Assembly: GCA_900538385.1 (NCBI GenBank) | Contig: UWSO01000019.1 | Span: 1-42,450, forward strand | DNA length: 42,450 nt | Source of the DNA: an uncultured Porphyromonas sp. | GTDB lineage: Bacteria; Bacteroidota; Bacteroidia; Bacteroidales; Porphyromonadaceae | Direction of reading: 5' to 3' | Part shown: piece after piece, positions 6,717 to 13,775 of the stretch | How the letters are laid out: the number at the start of each line of letters is the position of its first letter | Numbering within the stretch: position 1 is the first letter of the stretch | Made by a program: the position numbers and the translations under genes | The notes under the pieces: generated by a model | Told to the model about the DNA's origin: nothing | Seen by the model: the letters and a program-made list of their open reading frames with translations, nothing else | Database searches by the model: none

Positions 6717-8719
6717 ATACACTCATAGAGATCTCTAATCCCGTCTACTACGTCATCTGCGCGATCCTCAGCATACTCGTGCTCGTAGGCATCGCTATGA
6801 TGAGCAAGGTAAAAAGCGCGGCTCGTGGTAACGCGCTCAGTGCTACCGCCATGGGGCTAGGCGTCATCGTCACGCTCCTCAAGCTACAGGTCGTCACCTT
6901 CCCCTGGCTCATCGGAGGCATCCTCATCGGCGGTATCATCGGTACCCTACTCTACACACGAGTCAAGATGATCCAGATGCCGCAAATGGTGGCTCTGCTC
7001 AACGGTATCGGCGGTGGTGCTTCGGCACTCGTCGGTGCTTTGACTCTCTTCCAGCTTTCTGAGAGCAATGTCTACTTCACGCTGGTCACCGCTTTCCTCG
7101 CTATCATCATCGGTATGCTCACGCTCGTTGGGAGTCTCGTGGCAGCGGGCAAGCTACATAGAGTACTGCCACAGAAGTCAGTCGTATGGCCTTTTCACAA
7201 TGTAGCGACCTCCCTCACGCTCGTTGTCGCCGTCTTCTTCCTACTCATCGGCACGCTCAACTACCAGATGCCTAATGCCCTCATCTACGCTATGATCGGC
7301 ACGATGCTCTTCAGTGCGCTCTTCGGGCTTTACTTCTCCATACGTGTGGGCGGTGCTGACATGCCGATCACCATCAGCTTGCTCAACTCTCTGAGCGGTG
7401 TGGCTGGTGCTATCGCTGGTATGGCCATTGGCGACATCTTCCTCGTTGCTGTCGGTGGTGTCGTCGGTGCTTCGGGACTCCTCCTCACGCAGATCATGTG
7501 CCGTGCGATGAACCGCTCGCTCGTCAACATCCTCATCCCTCACGGCAAGGCAAAAGCTCCCGCCAAGCCTGCCACAGCTACCCCAAAAGCTCCCGCTGCG
7601 CCTCAGCCTAAGCAGGAGAGCTCTCCTATCGATCAGGCTGTTGCAATGCTCCGTGGTGCTAAGCGCGTCATCATCGTGCCGGGCTACGGTATGGCGCTAG
7701 CACAAGCACAGCAGGAGGTCAAGCAGCTAGCCGACAAGCTCGCCAAGGGCGGTGCCGATGTCAAGTACGCCATCCACCCCGTGGCTGGTCGTATGCCGGG
7801 ACACATGAACGTTCTCCTTGCCGAGGCTAATGTAGACTACGATAGTCTCTACGAGATGGAGGCGATCAACGATCAGTTTGCCGATACCGATGCGGTCATC
7901 GTCATCGGGGCCAACGACGTCCTCAACCCCGCTGCGCGCAATGCTGAGGGAACGCCTATCTACGGTATGCCGGTCCTCAATGTTGATCAGGCCAAGCAGG
8001 TCATCATCTGCAACTACGATCTCAAGCCTGGTTACGCTGGTGTCGAGAACCCGCTCTACAGCCGTGGCGAGGGCGTAGCGCTCTGCCTAGGCGATGCTAA
8101 GGCAACGCTCTCCAACCTGATGGATCGTTTGGATCATGCGGAGAGTACCCCCGCAGCCCCCGTAGCTTCTGCGGCTTCGTCTGCTTCTTCAGCTACCAGT
8201 AGCGCAACGCCACTCCAATCCGCTACGGAGGTACTGCACAACGCTAAGCGCGTCATCATCGTGCCGGGCTATGGTATGGCACTAGCACAAGCACAGCAAG
8301 AGGTCAAGCAGCTAGCCGACAAGCTCGCTCGAAGCGGAGCCGATGTCAAGTACGCCATCCACCCTGTGGCTGGTCGTATGCCAGGACACATGAACGTACT
8401 TCTCGCCGAGGCTAATGTAGACTACGATAGTCTCTACGAGATGGAGGCGATCAACGACCAGTTTGCCAATACCGACGCAGTCATCGTCATCGGTGCTAAC
8501 GATGTGCTCAACCCCGCCGCTCGTAATGCCGAGGGGACGCCTATCTATGGTATGCCAGTCCTCAACGTAGACCAGGCGAAGCAGGTGATCATCTGCAACT
8601 ACGATCTCAAGCCCGGCTACGCTGGTGTCGAGAATCCGCTCTATAGCCGTAGCGAAGGCGTTACGCTACTCATCGGAGATGCCAAGAAAACGCTCAGCGA
8701 CTTGATCGACACGCTCTAA
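6713..8719 (+). CDS. pntB: NAD(P) transhydrogenase subunit beta with duplicated domain III
   Basis: 668 residues, about 200 longer than the usual 460-480. Residues 1 to about 275 hold some eight to nine membrane helices (domain II). An Ala/Pro/Lys linker (about 277-303) leads to a first nucleotide-binding domain III (homology 316-473). A second Ala/Ser-rich linker (474-510) leads to a second domain III (511-668). The two copies are each 158 residues, offset by exactly 195 codons, and differ at 11 positions (about 93% identical). Both have PGYGMALAQAQ, HPVAGRMPGHMNVLLAEA and GANDVLNPAA. Both have Asn-Tyr-Asp (434-436 and 629-631) where E. coli PntB, as I recall it, has Lys424-Arg425-Ser426, the residues holding the 2'-phosphate of NADP(H). 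At the position of E. coli His91 the helix reads LLNGIGG, with Asn. The reading frame is intact, so both domains are probably made. Its cofactor preference is uncertain. Confidence 0.95.
   Translation: MNTLIEISNPVYYVICAILSILVLVGIAMMSKVKSAARGNALSATAMGLGVIVTLLKLQVVTFPWLIGGILIGGIIGTLLYTRVKMIQMPQMVALLNGIGGGASALVGALTLFQLSESNVYFTLVTAFLAIIIGMLTLVGSLVAAGKLHRVLPQKSVVWPFHNVATSLTLVVAVFFLLIGTLNYQMPNALIYAMIGTMLFSALFGLYFSIRVGGADMPITISLLNSLSGVAGAIAGMAIGDIFLVAVGGVVGASGLLLTQIMCRAMNRSLVNILIPHGKAKAPAKPATATPKAPAAPQPKQESSPIDQAVAMLRGAKRVIIVPGYGMALAQAQQEVKQLADKLAKGGADVKYAIHPVAGRMPGHMNVLLAEANVDYDSLYEMEAINDQFADTDAVIVIGANDVLNPAARNAEGTPIYGMPVLNVDQAKQVIICNYDLKPGYAGVENPLYSRGEGVALCLGDAKATLSNLMDRLDHAESTPAAPVASAASSASSATSSATPLQSATEVLHNAKRVIIVPGYGMALAQAQQEVKQLADKLARSGADVKYAIHPVAGRMPGHMNVLLAEANVDYDSLYEMEAINDQFANTDAVIVIGANDVLNPAARNAEGTPIYGMPVLNVDQAKQVIICNYDLKPGYAGVENPLYSRSEGVTLLIGDAKKTLSDLIDTL
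7658..8131 (+). repeat. Domain III copy 1 inside pntB
   Basis: Codons 316-473. It pairs with 8243-8716 at a constant 585-base offset. At DNA level the copies differ at many synonymous sites, for example around the HPVAG and MNVLL codons, so the duplication is not brand new although the proteins have stayed close. The pattern points to selection on both copies or occasional gene conversion. Confidence 0.95.
8243..8716 (+). repeat. Domain III copy 2 inside pntB
   Basis: Codons 511-668, ending at the last residue of the protein. Compared with copy 1 it has R-S for K-G at the end of the first long helix, N for D in QFANTDAV, and seven changes in the last 20 residues. The last 20 residues are therefore the most diverged part. 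Confidence 0.95.
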
Positions 8720-8762
8720 TCAGCGACTTCTAACGAGCCAATTCAGCAGGCTCTTAAAACAA

Positions 8763-8956
8763 CTCCACGGAGGAAATGTAAGATTTCTTCCGTGGATATT
8801 TTTTATTTCTCAGCGGACAAAGAGAAAATAGTTCGGACTTATGATTTGATTCTTCCGAAGTATCATTTGATTCTTCCGAAGAATTTTTTCATTCCTCCGA
8901 GGAAATAGCGATTTTCCTCGGAGCTATTTGACAATTTCCTCGGAGAAAATCGGAGG
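8763..8956 (+). repeat. Dispersed hairpin-rich intergenic repeat, + orientation
   Basis: The core tcatttgattcttccgaag is shared with the copies at 26591, 32959 (opposite strand) and 42346 (opposite strand). The left part (ctccacggagg up to a T-rich run and ctcagcg) matches the 32959 copy best, so these two form a subtype. No terminal inverted repeat like that of the 26591 copy is seen. It fills most of the gap between pntB and the DUF2520 gene. Confidence 0.8.
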
Positions 8957-8977
8957 AGTGGAAGACGAGTAGCCTCT

Positions 8978-9026
8978 AACTTCTCCTTTCTAAAATCTAA
9001 TCTCTAACTTCTAACCTCTAATTTCG
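8978..9026 (+). repeat. Tandem 7-bp repeat array abutting a promoter
   Basis: Seven consecutive 7-base units: aacttct, cctttct, aaaatct, aatctct, aacttct, aacctct, aatttcg. The last base touches the -7 box TACCTTTG at 9027-9034, so the array fills the -33 region. Confidence 0.8.
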
Positions 9027-9034
9027 TACCTTTG
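9027..9034 (+). promoter_or_regulatory. -7 box for the DUF2520-maf pair
   Basis: TACCTTTG at 9027-9034, 26 bases upstream of the start codon at 9061. No classical -33 box is visible; the place is taken by the 7-bp array. The context aattcg/atttcg plus TACCTTTG is shared with the promoter at 245-252. Confidence 0.55.
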
Positions 9035-9060
9035 ACATACTGCTTTGTAGTTTATATACC

Positions 9061-9843
9061 ATGAAAGTCGTACTCATAGGGTCTGGAGGCGTAGCCACCT
9101 CCATAGCAGCTGCACTGGCGAGCCACGCCGCCACATCGCTTTGCGGCATCTACAGCCGTCAGCTGGCGCATGCCGAGTCGCTCCGTAAGCGCTTTGCATT
9201 TGCCTGTTCCGTCACCGACAGTCTGCAGGAGCTCCCCGCAGCCGACCTTTACATTATAGCTGTCAGCGACCAAGCTATCGCAGAGGTCGCCAAGGCACTT
9301 CCACCACTAGACGGCTTGGTCGTCCACACCTCCGCCGTGACTCCGATCGAATGCTTCAGCGGGCAGCGTGCCTATGGTGTTTGGTACCCGTTCAATAGCT
9401 TTGCCAAGGAGGTCGTCGTTCCCTTCGAGGGACAAAAGGTCCTTTACCAGCTCGCCTCTGACGAAGGTTTGACCACCCTCCAGCAGTGGAATGACCTTCT
9501 TCAGGTTGAGGCGATTCCCTCTACGCTAGATCAACGCCTTTGGCTACACCTCGCTGGTGTACTCGCCTCCAACTGCACCAACCGCCTCTACACCCTCTCG
9601 CACCGTCTGCTGACTCAGGCTGGTCTCCCTACAGACCTACTCAATGGGCTCATCCTGCGCACCGCCTCGAAGGCGACTACGATCGATCCCTACACAGCGC
9701 AGACGGGCCCCGCCCGCCGACACGATCTAGAGACCATCGCTCGCCACCGTGCACTCCTCGAGCAGCTACCCAAGGAACTGAATGAAGTATCGCAGCTCTA
9801 CAACCTGTTCACCGAAGCTATCCTAGACGACTACCCTCTATGA
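9061..9843 (+). CDS. Rossmann-fold DUF2520 protein
   Basis: 260 residues. An N-terminal nucleotide-binding fold (MKVVLIGSGGVATSIAAAL) is followed by a ProC/6-phosphogluconate-like core (ADLYIIAVSDQAIAEVA, VVHTSAVTP). A C-terminal helical DUF2520 domain begins around residue 125 (GVWYPFNSFAKE, then WLHLAGVLASNCTNRLY). The family resembles F420/NADP-dependent oxidoreductases but has no established reaction. In other Bacteroidales I recall it beside a KdsC-like phosphatase and maf; here it overlaps maf directly by four bases (ATGA at 9840-9843) with no phosphatase gene between. Confidence 0.85.
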   Translation: MKVVLIGSGGVATSIAAALASHAATSLCGIYSRQLAHAESLRKRFAFACSVTDSLQELPAADLYIIAVSDQAIAEVAKALPPLDGLVVHTSAVTPIECFSGQRAYGVWYPFNSFAKEVVVPFEGQKVLYQLASDEGLTTLQQWNDLLQVEAIPSTLDQRLWLHLAGVLASNCTNRLYTLSHRLLTQAGLPTDLLNGLILRTASKATTIDPYTAQTGPARRHDLETIARHRALLEQLPKELNEVSQLYNLFTEAILDDYPL

Positions 9844-10421
9844 AAACTTACCGCTGGATCCTTGGCTCCCAATCGCCACGCCGCAAAGAGCTACTCGCCA
9901 CCCTCGGGCACCCCTTTGAGATACGCACCATCGAGGGACACAGCGAGGCATACCCTGACACACTACCGCTCGAAGAGGTGCCACGCTATCTCTCCCAGCT
10001 CAAAGCGGAACAGCTACGACCCACACTACAAGCCGACGAACTGCTCATCACGGCCGACACGGTCGTCCTCCTAGACGGGCAAATCCTCGGCAAGCCACAC
10101 GATCTAGACGACGCACGGCGTATGCTACGCCTCCTGAGCGGTCGCCAGCATGAGGTCGTCTCGGGCGTTTCGCTCACCACGACCGAGTGGCAGCACTCTT
10201 TCGCCAGCCACACGCTGGTCACCTTCGCACAGCTCACGGACAGCGAGATAGACCACTACGTAGCACAGTATCGACCGCTCGACAAAGCGGGCGCCTACGG
10301 CATACAGGAGTGGATCGGCTACATCGGAGTCTCGCACATCGAGGGCTCCTTCTACAACGTCATGGGGCTCCCCGTGCAGCGCCTCTACCGCGAGCTACGC
10401 GACGCTGACCTACTCCCGTAA
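9840..10421 (+). CDS. maf: Maf family nucleoside triphosphate pyrophosphatase
   Basis: 193 residues. The N-terminal LGSQSPRRKELL motif, ITADTVVLLDGQILGKP (the catalytic Asp and the glycine-lysine turn), SGRQHEVVSGVSL, and DKAGAYGIQEWIGYIGVSHIEGSFYNVMGLP are the hallmarks of the YhdE-like Maf branch. That branch hydrolyses dTTP, UTP and modified pyrimidine nucleotides to the monophosphate, a housecleaning role. The arginine pair in SPRR and the Gln of GIQEW are the expected residues for the dTTP/UTP group. It is translationally coupled to the DUF2520 gene. Confidence 0.92.
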   Translation: MKTYRWILGSQSPRRKELLATLGHPFEIRTIEGHSEAYPDTLPLEEVPRYLSQLKAEQLRPTLQADELLITADTVVLLDGQILGKPHDLDDARRMLRLLSGRQHEVVSGVSLTTTEWQHSFASHTLVTFAQLTDSEIDHYVAQYRPLDKAGAYGIQEWIGYIGVSHIEGSFYNVMGLPVQRLYRELRDADLLP

Positions 10422-10446
10422 GAGGAGCTAATCTGATGAGAAGTTG

Positions 10447-10454
10447 TATATTTG
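10447..10454 (+). promoter_or_regulatory. -7 box before the coiled-coil/ATPase/HNH block
   Basis: TATATTTG lies 125 bases upstream of the start at 10579. The -33 region has no convincing TTG at the right distance, so the assignment is tentative. It would be the single visible promoter for the three accessory genes. Confidence 0.45.
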
Positions 10455-10578
10455 TGAAACTGTTGGCTCTTGGCCGTCGCTCCACATAAGAAGTAGCATT
10501 AGTACATCATAGGACTGACAACTCTAGAGACCACAAGACGTCAAAGCAACAAGACAAACCATTAGAATAAAAAGTAAT

Positions 10579-11622
10579 ATGAGTGAGGAGAGAGTTCAGA
10601 TCAGCATGTCGAATACAAAGAAAGAGATGCTGGAGGCCTATGAGGCGCTATTGGCAGAGGTGCAGGCTAAAAGTCTAGAGAATCCCAAGGAGGAGCAGAA
10701 GCGAGTCACTGAGCAGAAGGTTGTAGCACAAGCCGAGGCGCTATCGGTCGAAGAGCTAGACGCTTTCGCTCGTGAGGTGACGGGAGGCTTCGAGCGTTCT
10801 GTCACACTACTTCAGAATCAGCTCAAGGAGGGCTTCGAGCGGCTCAAGACGCTCAATGAGACAATACGTATCAAGGAAGCTTGGATCAGTGAACTCTATG
10901 CCATCGAGAGCAATGCAGACTCACTCTCTACACTAATCCTAGCACAGAAAAAGCAGAAAGAAGAAGCTCAGGTCGAGCTAGAAGAGACACGGGCTAAGCT
11001 AGAGCGTGAGATCGAAGAGACTCGTGAGGCTTGGCGTCATGAACGTGAGCAATACAATGACTCTGTCAAGCAAGAGAAGGCAAACGTGGCGCTCCTTCGC
11101 AAGCGCGAAGAGGAGGAGTACGACTACACAACGAGTCAAAAGCGTCGAAAAGAGGAGGATGCCTTTCAAGAGCGTCTAGATGCGGAGGAACGTGAACTGA
11201 CAGAGCGCAAGCAAGCATTCGAGCGGACCTCTGCCGAGCGAGAGCGTGCGCTTGCAGATGCAGAAAGTGAGCTACAGAGCCTACGTCAGCTAGCTGAGAG
11301 CCTAGAGACTCGTATGCAAGAGGTCGAGTCCAAGGCGATCAAGGCGACTGAGGAACGTCTCAACAGAGAGCATCGCTTTGAGTTTGACTTAGCTCAGAAA
11401 GAGACCGAAGGACAGCTACGACTCAAGGATCAGCAGATAGAACTCCTGCAGCAAAAGATCAAGGAAATCGAGAGTCAGCTCAAGGAGGCTGGAGTTAAGG
11501 TTGCTAATTCCGAGGAGACAGTTAGAGACATTGCACTTCGAGCCATCGACTCCTCGACCGTGACTAGCCGCACGCTGGCTCGCGAGCCTCGCATGACTGC
11601 TACCCGCGACACTGAAGAGTAA
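10579..11622 (+). CDS. Long coiled-coil protein next to the ATPase/HNH pair
   Basis: 347 residues, no recognised domain. Residues about 45-315 are extremely rich in Glu, Lys, Arg and Gln in heptad-like patterns and should form long coiled coils, with one break near 95-110. There are no cysteine or histidine clusters, no signal peptide and no membrane segment. The short C-terminal tail (about 318-347, VRDIALRAIDSS then Ser/Thr/Arg-rich) is non-coiled and may be a binding peptide. An in-frame ATG at 10606 is an alternative start. The gene ends 35 bases before the ATPase start, with no terminator between, so the three genes are probably one transcript. Such a protein could bridge or regulate the ATPase, but this is inference from position only. 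Confidence 0.7.
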   Translation: MSEERVQISMSNTKKEMLEAYEALLAEVQAKSLENPKEEQKRVTEQKVVAQAEALSVEELDAFAREVTGGFERSVTLLQNQLKEGFERLKTLNETIRIKEAWISELYAIESNADSLSTLILAQKKQKEEAQVELEETRAKLEREIEETREAWRHEREQYNDSVKQEKANVALLRKREEEEYDYTTSQKRRKEEDAFQERLDAEERELTERKQAFERTSAERERALADAESELQSLRQLAESLETRMQEVESKAIKATEERLNREHRFEFDLAQKETEGQLRLKDQQIELLQQKIKEIESQLKEAGVKVANSEETVRDIALRAIDSSTVTSRTLAREPRMTATRDTEE

Positions 11623-11657
11623 GAGACAGGCTATCGCCAGAGAACACCAACAACCCT

Positions 11658-12917
11658 ATGCAACGCTATATACAGGCCATCCATATTAATAAGGTACGTC
11701 ATCTACATGATCTAGACATTTATATTCCTGATGACGAGCATCCACATCTATTGATCACGGGTAAGAATGGAAGTGGTAAGACCTCTCTGCTGGAGGCTAT
11801 ACGAGATCACATTGCGCTACTGCAAAAAGGGCAAAGCTTGGATTTCTTAAAGTACGAGGAGTACATTCAACATTATACCCAACGACTAACCAACGGTACA
11901 AATCCTCTAAAGAGCGCAGAACTAGAGCAGCAGCTAGCTTTTTGGCAGGAAAGGCTTAATGAGCTATATGGAAAAGTTCGAGTAGAATTTGAAAATCCTA
12001 CCCAAATCGTATTCCATAGTTCTGACAAGCCCTTTATCTGTGCAATGTATGCAGCCAGTAGAGAGGTTAGAATGTCAGAGCCTCTCAGTCCGACGAAGCC
12101 GATGCTCAGCGACCAGTGGCTTATCAATCAGAGCGTTTCGGATCAATTTCTTAACTTTCTCTCTGATCTAAAGATTCAAGAGGCACTTGCCCGAAATGAG
12201 CATCAGACGGAAGATGCAGACCGAATCAATGATTGGTTTGTTTCGTTCGAAGCGTTACTAGGAGAGATCTTTGGCGATAGTGCTCTGAAACTTTCTTTCA
12301 ACTACAAGGACTACTCATTTCATATAGAGACCGAAGGCAAGAGCTTTAAGTTCAACGAGCTATCAGATGGATTTGCTGCGGTGATAGATATCATATCTGA
12401 CCTAATCCTAAGGATGAATTCGATAAGCGATCGCACGATGCAGCTCTACGATATACCTGGAATCGTCTTGATAGATGAAGTGGAGACCCACTTGCATCTC
12501 TCTCTGCAGCGACAGGTGATGCCGCTACTGACTAGAGTTTTCCCAAAGATCCAATTTATAATCACGACACACTCTCCTTTTGTCCTTAACTCCATTGCAT
12601 CTGCTACTGTTTATGACTTGGAGCATCAAAAGGTATTGACGAATCTGTCTGACTACTCTTACGAGGCTCTAGCCGAAGGTTATTTTGAGGTCAGTACTCG
12701 TTCGAGCTATTTAGAGCAACAGTTGAATCGTCTCACAGAGCTCTTGAAGCAAGCAGACCTAGACCTCGCAGAGCGATTTGAAGTCAAAGAACTTGTCAAG
12801 GACCTGGACAAAGTCTCCGAGAGTGTATCCCCCAAAATAGCCGGAGAATACGAAGAACTGAAGATTAGGTGGGCAGATAAACTTAGTGGAATCCGAGACT
12901 ATGATTCAAATCTATAA
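11658..12917 (+). CDS. AAA/ABC-type ATPase, PtuA/OLD-like
   Basis: 419 residues. The Walker A motif is GKNGSGKT at 35-42. An ABC-signature-like ELSDGFAAVIDIISDL lies near 234-249, the Walker B GIVLIDEVE near 269-277, and an H-loop ITTHSPF near 300. This arrangement is that of RecF/OLD/PtuA-type ATPases. A charged, partly coiled insert lies between Walker A and the signature, and the C-terminal 80 residues are helical. There is no C-terminal Toprim domain, which argues against a full OLD nuclease. It overlaps an HNH nuclease gene by 17 bases, the arrangement of Septu (ptuA-ptuB) phage-defence pairs. Base composition is visibly more AT-rich than the neighbouring maf and men genes, suggesting acquisition. 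Confidence 0.85.
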   Translation: MQRYIQAIHINKVRHLHDLDIYIPDDEHPHLLITGKNGSGKTSLLEAIRDHIALLQKGQSLDFLKYEEYIQHYTQRLTNGTNPLKSAELEQQLAFWQERLNELYGKVRVEFENPTQIVFHSSDKPFICAMYAASREVRMSEPLSPTKPMLSDQWLINQSVSDQFLNFLSDLKIQEALARNEHQTEDADRINDWFVSFEALLGEIFGDSALKLSFNYKDYSFHIETEGKSFKFNELSDGFAAVIDIISDLILRMNSISDRTMQLYDIPGIVLIDEVETHLHLSLQRQVMPLLTRVFPKIQFIITTHSPFVLNSIASATVYDLEHQKVLTNLSDYSYEALAEGYFEVSTRSSYLEQQLNRLTELLKQADLDLAERFEVKELVKDLDKVSESVSPKIAGEYEELKIRWADKLSGIRDYDSNL

Positions 12918-13554
12918 GTCTCCCACTCCGCCTGAATCTCTTGAGACTGGGCATCAGTACAATGGACAGGATGTCCAGAAGCAACTTTTTGCGGATCAGC
13001 ATAGTAAGTGCTATATTTGCGAGAGAACAGTGGTAACGAACTATCATATAGATCACCTATGCAGTCAGTCACAACACCCAAATAAAACGACCGACTGGAA
13101 GAACCTATTATTGGCATGCTCTTATTGCAATCAGAAGAAGTCCAACTCTTACGACCAAATAATCAATCCTCTAAAACATCCTATCGAAACTCTCATCAAG
13201 CAGGAAGTCGACTACCAAAGGAACGTAGCTATCTTTGAGGGATCCGATGATAAAGACACCCTGGGTATAGATGAGACCATCAAGTTGCTTTCCGCAGTAT
13301 TTAATGGGAAGACTCCTGCTCGGGAAGTGCGGGAAGAAAAATTCTATGAGTACTTTCTCTCTCGGATCAACCTATTCCAAAAGGCTTGTAATCATTTTTT
13401 GGAGGAGATCTGCGAACAAAACAAGCGTATAGTTTGTGAGTTTCTAAAGGAAGACCAAGAGTTTCTAGGATTCAAGTACTCGATTATTCAATCAAATCAG
13501 ACGTTGCAAAAGACCTTTCTTCCTTTTTGTCAGTGGAATAGGGATGAAAACTGA
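12901..13554 (+). CDS. HNH endonuclease, PtuB/TIGR02646-like
   Basis: 217 residues from the ATG at 12901; a longer reading from 12886 would add five residues and overlap the ATPase more. The zinc/HNH module is compact: CYIC at 37-40, H-I-D-H at 49-52, WKNLLLACSYCNQKK at 66-80. It thus has both Cys pairs, the catalytic His of the HNH, the central Asn and the final Asn/Lys. This matches the HNH partner found with PtuA-like ATPases in Septu systems and retron Ec78-type systems. The remaining 130 residues are helical without a known motif. The gene is the most AT-rich of the block. The likely role is to cut DNA or RNA when the ATPase senses infection; the target is unknown. Confidence 0.85.
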   Translation: MIQIYKSPTPPESLETGHQYNGQDVQKQLFADQHSKCYICERTVVTNYHIDHLCSQSQHPNKTTDWKNLLLACSYCNQKKSNSYDQIINPLKHPIETLIKQEVDYQRNVAIFEGSDDKDTLGIDETIKLLSAVFNGKTPAREVREEKFYEYFLSRINLFQKACNHFLEEICEQNKRIVCEFLKEDQEFLGFKYSIIQSNQTLQKTFLPFCQWNRDEN

Positions 13555-13594
13555 AACAAACTTAGCCTGACTACTAAAATAGAATACAAAGAAT

Positions 13595-13738
13595 ATGGTG
13601 CAGACGAAGATTTGGCTCTCACTCGCTGAGATGGGAGGACGAGAGCAGGAGGTAGAGTCTATCGAGAGCCGTCCACTATGGAAGCCGATGTGCTTGCAAC
13701 GCATTGTCGCAGTAATCTAAGAGCTGGGCAAGAAGTAA
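13595..13738 (+). pseudogene. Collapsed DegT/DnrJ/EryC1 aminotransferase remnant
   Basis: The frame from 13595 reads an aminotransferase N-terminus (KIWLSLAEMGGREQE). It runs straight into a piece of the family's C-terminal region (IESRPLWKPM), then a likely C-terminal end (QRIVAVI, a TAA stop at 13718-13720, then ELGKK and a stop at 13736-13738). A normal member has about 370-400 residues, so almost the whole body has been lost through at least two in-frame deletions plus a nonsense mutation. The family acts in sugar amination for surface polysaccharides. It sits exactly between the accessory nuclease block and menF, and may mark a deletion made when the locus was rearranged. The match is from recall of the family pattern. 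Confidence 0.65.
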
Positions 13739-13775
13739 AAGGTTTGACACCAAGCGGTCGACGGGTGTAAGAGCA

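Noticed and set aside
7241..7543. 100-residue minus-strand frame within pntB
   Set aside because: A shadow of the strongly supported pntB frame; composition is typical of antisense translation.
8735..8753. Possible terminator after pntB (gagcc ... ggctc)
   Set aside because: Only a 5-bp stem with a 9-base loop and a weak T-run.
10579..13554. Retron or CRISPR-linked reading of the ATPase/HNH pair
   Set aside because: No reverse transcriptase, no msr/msd-like structure and no CRISPR repeats are present in the surroundings.
13736..13755. ggtttgacacc word also seen inverted near 35470
   Set aside because: An 11-base match between two intergenic places is too short to support a repeat family.
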